Source of the DNA: Streptomyces filipinensis | Lineage (GTDB): Bacteria > Actinomycetota > Actinomycetes > Streptomycetales > Streptomycetaceae | NCBI RefSeq assembly: GCF_014649495.1 | Contig: NZ_BMTD01000018.1 | Span: 122,229 to 175,016 of the forward strand | DNA: 52,788 bases | Direction: 5' to 3' | Made by a program: the position numbers and the translations under genes | Notes under the pieces: model-generated | Seen by the model: only the letters and a program-made list of their open reading frames with translations | Told to the model about the DNA's origin: nothing | Databases searched by the model: none | In this document: positions 1 to 6,176 of the stretch, one piece after another | Layout: each line of letters opens with the position of its first letter | How positions within the stretch are numbered: position 1 is the stretch's first letter

Positions 1-398
1 GGCGCGTACGTACCGAAGCTCCAGATGTTGCCCTCGGCGTCACGGGCCATGTAGTCCCGCGAGCCGTAGTCCTGGTCCGTCGGAGGCATCAGGATCTCCA
101 CGCCGTGCTCCAGGGCCCGCTGGTGGTGGGCGTCCACGTCGTCCACGACGACGTACACCCCGGCGGGTCCCGCGTCCTTCATCGCCGTGTCGAACAGGCC
201 GCCCCGTCCTTTGGAGCCGATCATCACCGCGCCGTTGCCCTGGACCAGTTCGGCGTGCATCACCTTGCCGTCCTCCGTCTCGTACACCGACAGCTCGGTG
301 AAGCCGAGGGCCTCCGTGAGCTGCCGTATCGCGGCCTTGGCGTCCGCGTACAGCACCGTGGGGTAGAGGCTCGGCCGTCCGCCGCCCGTACCTGCCAT
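1..398 (-). CDS. VOC (glyoxalase/bleomycin-resistance-like) family protein, C-terminus cut by window edge
   Basis: The gene reads off the left edge after about 132 codons, so the stop is not seen. The conceptual protein begins MAGTGGGRPSLYPTVLYAD, has 'HAELVQGNGAVMIGS' in the middle and reaches 'ARDAEGNIWSFGTY', which is normally the last strand of a VOC-fold protein, so only a few residues are probably missing. VOC proteins are small metal-dependent enzymes or drug-binding proteins built from paired beta-alpha-beta modules; the substrate cannot be told from the sequence. The ATG at 398 has a GAAGGAG ribosome site about 8 nt upstream. It is divergent from the next gene. Confidence 0.8.
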   Translation of the reverse strand, partial: MAGTGGGRPSLYPTVLYADAKAAIRQLTEALGFTELSVYETEDGKVMHAELVQGNGAVMIGSKGRGGLFDTAMKDAGPAGVYVVVDDVDAHHQRALEHGVEILMPPTDQDYGSRDYMARDAEGNIWSFGTYA

Positions 399-665
399 GC
401 CGATCACTCCTTCGTGCGTCGGTTCCGTGGCGCCTTGCCCAGTCTCGCAGCCGCCACTGACAACGCCTCAGCGGAACGTGACGCGCTGCCCCACCTCCCC
501 TGGTGCCTGTCCGCGGCGCCGAACCACCGGGCCCGCGGCACCGCCGGACCGCCACTCGAACGGGCGACTTCCCGCCCCGCCCGCCCCGCCACCGGCCCCC
601 GTCCCGCCGCCCGCGACTACGCTCTGCGCCTGATCCGCGGCCGAGGACACCGAAGGGGGACGCAG

Positions 666-1460
666 GTGGCCACCCCACCACCCGCCCACCACCCACCCCA
701 CACCACGCCCGTCCGCCGCGCCGTCCCCCGCGCCCCGTCGAGCACGACCCCACGCCCGGCACCGCCCGCGACCCCCCACCGCGGCACCGCGCGCGTGCGC
801 CGCGTTCTCCCCCTCCTCGCCGGCGTTCTCCTCGCCGTCGGTCTGCTGGGTGCCGCTCATCACGTGCGGTCCGTCCCGTACGGGGACCGTTTCGTGCCGG
901 CCGTGCACGGGGAGCGGCCGGCGGCGGCCGGTGCGTGGACCTCCCGGGCGCGGGGAGCCGAGGTGGTCGCCTACGACACCCGCAGCGGGGCGCCGCGCTG
1001 GCGGTACGCGCGCGTGGGCCGCCGGCCGGTCGCCGTGCTGACCACGGGCGGGCAGGCGGTCGCGCTGTGGGACGACGGGCTGCTCACCGGCACCGACGGC
1101 CGCTCGGTGCGCTGGCACCGCGCGCTGCCCGACGCGGCCGAGTGGCTGCCGGGCCAGGGCGGCACCGGAGTGCTGCGCCCCCTCGGCCGGGGCATCCTCG
1201 CGGTCGTCACCCCGCACCGCGTCTCCGCGTACCGTCTCGCCGACGGCGATCTGCGCTGGCTGCTGCCCGCCCGCACGAGCTGCGCGTTCCGGCCCGAGGG
1301 CGCCGTACGGCGCGGCACGGCCCTGCTGATCGCCCAGCCCTGCGCGCGGGGCGCCTGGACCGGGCAGCTCGTGGCGCTGGACGATCTCGGGCGGATCACC
1401 CCGGACCGCACGCCGCTCGGCAACGGCCCCAGGCGGCGGGGGCCGAACGCGCGGACGTAG
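666..1460 (+). CDS. membrane-anchored beta-propeller (PQQ-like repeat) protein
   Basis: 264 residues from a GTG start preceded by GGGGGA. A proline/threonine-rich basic N-terminus (about residues 1-45) leads into one membrane segment (about 47-64, LPLLAGVLLAVGLLGAA), so the rest should lie outside the cell. The outer part has repeated units of the PQQ/WD propeller kind: 'VVAYDTRSGAPRWRYARV', 'LLTGTDGRSVRWHRAL' and 'VSAYRLADGDLRWLLPA'. There are too few blades for a full quinoprotein dehydrogenase and no catalytic residues are evident, so a binding or scaffold role is more likely. An open frame continues further upstream, but it has no ribosome site and poor coding character. Function unknown. 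Confidence 0.75.
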   Translation: MATPPPAHHPPHTTPVRRAVPRAPSSTTPRPAPPATPHRGTARVRRVLPLLAGVLLAVGLLGAAHHVRSVPYGDRFVPAVHGERPAAAGAWTSRARGAEVVAYDTRSGAPRWRYARVGRRPVAVLTTGGQAVALWDDGLLTGTDGRSVRWHRALPDAAEWLPGQGGTGVLRPLGRGILAVVTPHRVSAYRLADGDLRWLLPARTSCAFRPEGAVRRGTALLIAQPCARGAWTGQLVALDDLGRITPDRTPLGNGPRRRGPNART

Positions 1461-1483
1461 AAAAACCGCTTGCATGGCCCCGT

Positions 1484-1489
1484 TAGACT
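1484..1489 (+). promoter_or_regulatory. candidate -10 element (TAGACT) for the ABC-F transcript
   Basis: TAGACT fits the TAnnnT pattern of housekeeping promoters in Streptomyces. It ends 6 nt before an ATG at 1496, the spacing expected if transcription starts on that ATG. No good -35 is visible 17 nt upstream, where the sequence is A-rich. Inferred only. Confidence 0.4.
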
Positions 1490-1495
1490 TATCCC

Positions 1496-1519
1496 ATGGC
1501 CATTCTCCTCGCGCATTAG
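1496..1519 (+). CDS. possible leaderless 7-codon leader ORF (MAILLAH) ahead of the ABC-F gene
   Basis: The sequence reads ATG-GCC-ATT-CTC-CTC-GCG-CAT-TAG. It has no ribosome site but begins exactly where a transcript from the TAGACT box at 1484 would start. It lies 59 nt upstream of the ABC-F start codon. A GGCGGG/CCCGCC inverted repeat (1522-1527 with 1546-1551) sits between the two. Antibiotic-responsive ABC-F genes are often controlled by short translated leaders (known biology), which is the reason for listing it; it may equally be chance. Confidence 0.3.
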   Translation: MAILLAH

Positions 1520-1578
1520 ACGGCGGGAACGTCCTCAGCCGCCCACCCGCCAATCCCTGTACGCCCTGGAGTCTGTCC

Positions 1579-3177
1579 GTGATCTCCGCCTCCGGTATCG
1601 AGCTGCGCGCCGGTGCGCGCGTCCTCATCGAGAACGCCACCTTCCGTGTCGCGAAGGGCGACCGCATCGGACTCGTCGGCCGCAACGGCGCCGGCAAGAC
1701 CACCCTCACCAAGTGCCTGGCCGGTGAGGGCATCCCCGCCGCCGGCCAGATCACCCGCTCCGGCGAGGTCGGCTACCTCCCGCAGGACCCCCGTACCGGC
1801 GACCTGGACGTCCTCGCCCGGGACCGCATCCTGTCCGCGCGCGGGCTCGACGTACTGATCCGCAAGATGCGCGAGAACGAGGAGCGCATCGCGAGCGGCA
1901 AGGGCGGCACCCGCGAGAAGGCCCTCAAGCAGTACGAGCGCCAGGAGACGGAGTTCCTCACCAAGGGCGGATACGCCGCCGAGGCCGAGGCCGCCACCAT
2001 CGCCGCCGCGCTGAACCTGCCCGACCGGGTGCTCGGCCAGCCGCTGCACACCCTCTCCGGTGGTCAGCGCCGTCGTATCGAGCTGGCCCGGATCCTGTTC
2101 TCCGACGCGGACACGCTGCTCCTGGACGAGCCGACCAACCACCTCGACGCGGACTCGATCATCTGGCTGCGGGACTACCTGAAGACCTACCGCGGCGGCT
2201 TCATCGTGATCTCCCACGACGTCGACCTGGTCGAGACGGTCGTCAACAAGGTGTTCTACCTGGACGCCAACCGGTCCATGATCGACGTCTACAACATGGG
2301 CTGGAAGCTCTACCAGCAGCAGCGCGAGGCCGACGAGAAGCGCCGCAAGCGCGAGCGCGCCAACGCCGAGAAGAAGGCCGCCGCGCTCAACGCGCAGGCC
2401 GACAAGATGCGCGCCAAGGCGACCAAGACGGTCGCCGCGCAGAACATGGCCCGCCGCGCGGACAAGCTGCTCTCCGGGCTGGAGGCGGTCCGCCAGTCCG
2501 ACAAGGTCGCCAAGCTCCGCTTCCCGGAGCCCGCGTCCTGTGGCAAGACCCCGCTGATGGCCGAGGGCCTGTCGAAGTCGTACGGCTCCCTGGAGATCTT
2601 CACCGACGTCGACCTGGCCATCGACAAGGGCTCCAGGGTCGTCATCCTCGGGCTCAACGGCGCCGGCAAGACCACCCTGCTGCGTCTGCTCGGTGGGGTG
2701 GAGCAGCCCGACACCGGCGAGGTCGTCCCCGGCCACGGGCTCAAGCTCGGCTACTACGCCCAGGAGCACGAGACCCTGGACCCCGACCGCACGGTCCTGG
2801 AGAACATGCGCTCGGCCGCTCCCGACATGGACCTGGTCGAGGTCCGCAAGGTGCTCGGTTCGTTCCTGTTCTCCGGTGACGACGTGGACAAGCCGGCCGG
2901 TGTCCTCTCCGGCGGCGAGAAGACCCGTCTCGCCCTGGCCACCCTGGTCGTCTCCTCGGCGAACGTGCTGCTCCTGGACGAGCCCACCAACAACCTGGAC
3001 CCCGCCAGCCGCGAGGAGATCCTCGGCGCCCTGCGCACCTACAAGGGCGCGGTCGTCCTCGTCACCCACGACGAGGGTGCCGTCGAGGCGCTCCAGCCCG
3101 AGCGGATCATCCTGCTGCCCGACGGCGTCGAGGACCTGTGGGGCTCCGACTACGCGGATCTCGTCGCCCTGGCGTGA
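1579..3177 (+). CDS. ABC-F family ATPase (ribosome-associated, soluble twin ATP-binding cassette)
   Basis: 532 residues with two ABC domains and no membrane segment, the hallmark of ABC-F proteins, which act in the ribosomal E site on translation or antibiotic protection. The first cassette has Walker A GRNGAGKTT (about 34-42), signature LSGGQ (159) and Walker B LLLDEPTNHLD (180). The second has GLNGAGKTT (358-366), LSGGEKTR (443) and LLLDEPTNNLD. The charged Lys/Arg/Ala-rich linker between them (about residues 240-310) is the interdomain arm that reaches the ribosome. I chose the GTG at 1579 because GGAG lies 8 nt upstream and homology starts there; an in-frame start at 1474 lacks support. 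Whether it is housekeeping (EttA/Uup-like) or resistance-type cannot be decided. Confidence 0.9.
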   Translation: MISASGIELRAGARVLIENATFRVAKGDRIGLVGRNGAGKTTLTKCLAGEGIPAAGQITRSGEVGYLPQDPRTGDLDVLARDRILSARGLDVLIRKMRENEERIASGKGGTREKALKQYERQETEFLTKGGYAAEAEAATIAAALNLPDRVLGQPLHTLSGGQRRRIELARILFSDADTLLLDEPTNHLDADSIIWLRDYLKTYRGGFIVISHDVDLVETVVNKVFYLDANRSMIDVYNMGWKLYQQQREADEKRRKRERANAEKKAAALNAQADKMRAKATKTVAAQNMARRADKLLSGLEAVRQSDKVAKLRFPEPASCGKTPLMAEGLSKSYGSLEIFTDVDLAIDKGSRVVILGLNGAGKTTLLRLLGGVEQPDTGEVVPGHGLKLGYYAQEHETLDPDRTVLENMRSAAPDMDLVEVRKVLGSFLFSGDDVDKPAGVLSGGEKTRLALATLVVSSANVLLLDEPTNNLDPASREEILGALRTYKGAVVLVTHDEGAVEALQPERIILLPDGVEDLWGSDYADLVALA

Positions 3178-3564
3178 GGCACGCGTCGCCCTGGCGCGAT
3201 CGAGACCCTGATCCCGGCTGATTCCTGCTGATCCCGATTGATCCACTGGGTATGGATCATTCGGCCGATCCGTGATCCATCATCTGTGTGAGATCTCCTC
3301 GTATCGGGGTGTGTCGTACACGGATTTCCCGGCCGATCCCCTGCGTGCCAAGGGATCGGCCGCTTCGCGTCGCTGACCTGGCACTTCGCGAATCCACCCG
3401 TTCGGCCCTCCGGACACCACCCCTTGGAATTGAGTATTCCGCTTGTGGGGATGAGCTCCTGTCGTCACAACGATGTCTCACGGACCTTGCCGAATGGGTG
3501 GCCATCACGCCCAAGAGGGGTGATCATGAGGAGACCAGAGCGCACTTCCCATGAGGAGGCACGG
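3178..3564 (+). promoter_or_regulatory. intergenic region with an array of GATC sites upstream of gbn
   Basis: The 387 bp carry no convincing gene. GATC occurs at 3198, 3210, 3230, 3240, 3255, 3267, 3274, 3292, 3335 and 3354, ten times in 160 bp, against about 0.4 expected at this base composition, and again at 3522, 40 nt upstream of the gbn start codon. The sites at 3255 and 3522 read GATCAT and match the GATC(A/T)T consensus reported for Gbn of S. coelicolor. The likely meaning is autoregulation or dense nucleoid-protein loading at its own gene; this is inference. Confidence 0.65.
3330..3362. terminator. perfect 11-bp hairpin with GATC in each arm
   Basis: CGGCCGATCCC (3330-3340) pairs with GGGATCGGCCG (3352-3362) across an 11-nt loop. 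It could end the ABC-F transcript, which stops at 3177, though no T-run follows. As duplex DNA it forms a symmetric pair of GATC sites. Confidence 0.5.
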
Positions 3565-3786
3565 GTGGCCGAGACTCTGAAGAAGGGCAGCCGGGTGACC
3601 GGCGCCGCGCGCGACAAGCTCGCGGCAGACCTGAAGAAGAAGTACGACTCCGGTGCGAGCATCCGGGCGCTGGCCGAGGAGACCGGCCGCTCGTATGGCT
3701 TCGTGCACCGGATGCTCAGCGAGTCGGGCGTCACGCTCCGTGGGCGTGGCGGAGCGACCCGGGGCAAGAAGGCCGCATCGTCCTGA
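3565..3786 (+). CDS. gbn: Gbn-type GATC-binding nucleoid-associated protein (small HTH protein)
   Basis: 73 residues, basic, opening VAETLKKGSRVTGAARDKLA. A helix-turn-helix spans about 28-57, with 'SIRALAEETGRSYGFVHRML' as turn and recognition helix, followed by a basic tail 'RGRGGATRGKKAASS'. Length, sequence type and position between an ABC-F gene and an enoyl-CoA hydratase match S. coelicolor SCO1839, described as Gbn: a sporulation-expressed nucleoid protein that binds GATC(A/T)T and mostly lowers expression (recalled knowledge). The GTG start has GAGGAGG about 5-11 nt upstream; an in-frame ATG at 3526 has no ribosome site. The exceptional GATC density upstream fits self-binding. It is followed by a terminator-like hairpin. 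Confidence 0.88.
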   Translation: MAETLKKGSRVTGAARDKLAADLKKKYDSGASIRALAEETGRSYGFVHRMLSESGVTLRGRGGATRGKKAASS

Positions 3787-3788
3787 CT

Positions 3789-3824
3789 CCGGGCGGCCCA
3801 TCGGCTTCGATGGTGGCCACCCGG
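3789..3824 (+). terminator. stem-loop after gbn
   Basis: CCATCG-gctt-CGATGG forms the inner stem (3798-3813) and CCGGG/CCCGG (3789-3793, 3820-3824) the outer stem, directly downstream of the gbn stop. There is no T-run, which is usual for Streptomyces. Confidence 0.55.
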
Positions 3825-3915
3825 TCGGCATTCTGATCGACCGGGTGGTTACTGTGCAGTCACTTAGCATGCCGTAACGGCACTGCGTGATGACCGCACC
3901 CATCGGAGGCGCCCC

Positions 3916-4719
3916 ATGGCTTCGCCCGACCAGGACCTCGCTCCTGTACTCGACAAGGACGGCGTACGGCTCACCGTCGACGACACGCTCGCCACGGTGA
4001 CGCTGACCAACCCGGCCAAGCGCAACGCGCAGAGCCCCGCCCTGTGGCGGGCGCTCACCGAGGCCGGGCGGCTGCTGCCGGGCTCCGTCCGTGTCGTGGT
4101 GCTGCGTGGCGAGGGCAGGTCCTTCTCCGCCGGACTGGACCGGCAGATGTTCACCCCGGAGGGGATCCCGGGCGAGCCGTCCTTCATCGAACTCGCGCGC
4201 CGTGACGACGCCGGGCTCGACGCGACCATCGCCGAGTTCCAGGAGGCGTTCACCTGGTGGCGGCGGAACGACATCGTGTCCATCGCCGCCGTCCAAGGAC
4301 ACGCCATCGGGGCCGGTTTCCAGCTCGCGCTCGGCTGCGATCTGCGGGTCGTCGCGGACGACGTGCAGTTCGCCATGCGTGAGACCAGTCTCGGTCTCGT
4401 ACCCGACCTGACCGGCACGCACCCGCTGGTCGGTCTCGTCGGGTACGCCCGCGCGCTTGAGATCTGCGCCACCGGACGATTCGTCGGGGCGGCGGAGGCG
4501 GTGGCGTCGGGGCTGGCCAACGTCGCCGTGCCCGGGGACCAACTGGACGACGCGGTACGGGACTTGGCGTCGGCGCTGCTGGGCGCGCCGCGCGATGCCG
4601 TCGTGGAGACCAAGGCGTTGCTCCGTGGCGCCGCCGATCGTACGTACGACGAACAGCGCGCGGCCGAGCGTGCCGCTCAGGCCCGGCGACTGCGGGACCT
4701 GGCCGGCGTCGGCGAATAG
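3916..4719 (+). CDS. enoyl-CoA hydratase/isomerase (crotonase) family protein
   Basis: 267 residues from an ATG with GGAGG about 9 nt upstream. The crotonase fold is shown by 'VVVLRGEGRSFSAGLD' (first oxyanion-hole segment, about residue 60-76) and 'VQGHAIGAGFQLALGCDLR' (second oxyanion-hole strand), then 'DVQFAMRETSLGLVPDLTG', where the usual catalytic glutamates lie. Such enzymes act on acyl-CoA thioesters in the cytosol, typically hydrating a 2,3-double bond in fatty-acid or amino-acid catabolism; the specific substrate is not readable. It is a stand-alone gene. Its stop is followed at once by the decayed envelope-stress remnants. Confidence 0.88.
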   Translation: MASPDQDLAPVLDKDGVRLTVDDTLATVTLTNPAKRNAQSPALWRALTEAGRLLPGSVRVVVLRGEGRSFSAGLDRQMFTPEGIPGEPSFIELARRDDAGLDATIAEFQEAFTWWRRNDIVSIAAVQGHAIGAGFQLALGCDLRVVADDVQFAMRETSLGLVPDLTGTHPLVGLVGYARALEICATGRFVGAAEAVASGLANVAVPGDQLDDAVRDLASALLGAPRDAVVETKALLRGAADRTYDEQRAAERAAQARRLRDLAGVGE

Positions 4720-4746
4720 AGGGGACTGCCCAAGCGGGCGGGCCCG

Positions 4747-4889
4747 TCAGCCGACCGCCGTGATCGCGACGGCCACGGTGGGCCTGTCCGCCAGTGCGTC
4801 CCTCACGGCGGCGCGCACCCGCCGGGCCACGTCCACGGCCCGGTGGTCCGTGCCGGTCGCCAGCTCCACGCGCACGTCCTGCCCACCCA
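4747..4889 (-). pseudogene. C-terminal fragment of an Asp23/Gls24-like envelope-stress protein
   Basis: The minus strand reads about 45 good codons, '...GGQDVRVELATGTD' through 'ARRVRAAVRDALADRP' to 'AVAITAVG' and a stop. The codons carry G or C in the third position throughout. The pattern resembles the last beta-alpha-beta part of Asp23-family proteins, surface-stress proteins of Gram-positive bacteria. No N-terminal part or start codon with a ribosome site is present, and the similarity stops where the plus-strand AmaP-like remnant begins. I read it as a deletion remnant; family assignment is by eye. Confidence 0.45.
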
Positions 4890-4890
4890 G

Positions 4891-5322
4891 GCCGAACGCA
4901 CCCGCTGGCGGGGCACCGCCTGGTGGTGGCCCTCGGTCCTCGGCGGCCTGGCCGTCGTGGTCCTGCTCGCCCTGGCTCGCTCACGACGATCCTGCGCCGC
5001 CGGCGGCTGACCGAGGTCCTGATCGACACCGGCGACGGCGCGTACGCCCTCCTGCGCGCCGGGGCCCTGGAGCCGGCCCTGGCCCAGGACGCCGTCCGGC
5101 AGCGGGGCGTGACCCACGCCGAGGTCCGGCTGCGGGGCCGCGGTACGGCACCCGTGGCGGGGGTCCGGCTCCAACCGGAGCCGGGGACGGACCCGGCGGC
5201 GGCCCTGACCGAGTTCACGACCCGGGCCCTGACCCACGCAACACCGGTCGGCGGGCCTGGCGTCGCTTGCGGCGGAGGTACGGCTGAGGGCCGTCAAGCA
5301 CCGCGCGGAGAGGGTCGTTTGA
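4891..5322 (+). pseudogene. frameshifted remnant of an AmaP-like alkaline-shock membrane anchor protein
   Basis: Three frames must be joined to read the protein. The first gives a membrane segment 'WWWPSVLGGLAVVVLLALA' (about 4915-4980). The second, from about 4985, gives 'TILRRRRLTEVLIDTGDGAY' and 'VTHAEVRLRGRGTAP' up to about 5235. The third gives the tail 'LASLAAEVRLRAVKHRAERV' ending at 5322. Together these make the C-terminal two thirds of an AmaP-family protein, which anchors Asp23 at the membrane. The 5' part is missing and there are two frame breaks. It abuts the opposite-strand Asp23-like fragment, so one or more deletions probably collapsed the locus. Confidence 0.6.
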
Positions 5323-5415
5323 CGGCGGGCGGGGAGCCGGCCCGCCAGGCGGGCGGGGCCGTCTCGATCGGCGGCTCCGCCGCGTGGGCGCGAGCAGCCC
5401 GCCCCCGACCGGCAC

Positions 5416-6171
5416 TCAGAACCCGTGCCGCATACCCCCGTCCACGGGCAACATGACCCCGCTCAGATAGGAAGCGGCCGGAGACAGCATGAAGGCCGCG
5501 ACCCGCCCGAACTCCTCCGGCGCCCCGTACCGCCGCAGCGGGATCCGCGACTCGTTCGCGGCCCGGGTGGCCTCCGGGTCGGCGGACAGCCCGTCGAGCT
5601 CGCGCACGCGATCCGTGTCGATACGCGACGGCAGCAGCCCCAGCACCCGGATCCCCCGCGGCCCCAGCTCGTCGGCGAGGGACTTGGCGAACCCGGCGAG
5701 TCCCGGCCGCAGCCCGTTGGAGATGGTCAGCCCCGGAATGGGCTCGTGCACCGACGCCGACAGCACGAACCCGATGACCCCGCCGGGCTCCAGTTCGGCC
5801 GCCGCCGCGCGAGCGACCCGCACCGCGCCGAGGAACACCGACTCGAACGCGTTCCGCCACTGCTCGTCGGTGTTGTCCGCGACGAACCCCGGCGCCGGGC
5901 CGCCCACGCTGACCAGCACGCCGTGGAAGCCGCCGAAGTGCGTACGCGCGGCCGCGATCAGCCGCTCCGGAGCCTGCGCGTCGGCGTTGTCCACGGCCAC
6001 GCCGACCGCGTTCGGGCCCAGTTCGGCGGCGGCGTCGGCCACCCGCTTCCCGTCCCGGCCGCTGATCACGACCTTCGCCCCGTCGGCGACGAGTTCCCGC
6101 GCGGCGGCGTTGCCCAGCCCGCGGGTCGCCCCGGTGACGACGTACACCCGGTCCTTCAGTCCAAGATCCAT
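5416..6171 (-). CDS. SDR-family oxidoreductase with altered active-site residues
   Basis: 251 residues. The Rossmann glycine motif TGATRGLG is at 13-20, and the C-terminal 'YLSGVMLPVDGG' is typical of FabG-like SDRs. Where a classical SDR carries Tyr-x3-Lys, this protein reads 'TISNGLRPG' (149-157), with Ser151 and Arg155 in the Tyr and Lys positions. Such 'SNxLR' SDRs form a recognisable divergent subgroup, so this looks inherited rather than a recent mutation; NAD(P)-dependent reduction may still occur by a modified mechanism, or the protein may have another role. Its start lies 5 nt after the GH15 stop, so the two are probably co-transcribed. Confidence 0.85.
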   Translation of the reverse strand: MDLGLKDRVYVVTGATRGLGNAAARELVADGAKVVISGRDGKRVADAAAELGPNAVGVAVDNADAQAPERLIAAARTHFGGFHGVLVSVGGPAPGFVADNTDEQWRNAFESVFLGAVRVARAAAAELEPGGVIGFVLSASVHEPIPGLTISNGLRPGLAGFAKSLADELGPRGIRVLGLLPSRIDTDRVRELDGLSADPEATRAANESRIPLRRYGAPEEFGRVAAFMLSPAASYLSGVMLPVDGGMRHGF

Positions 6172-6176
6172 GGCCC

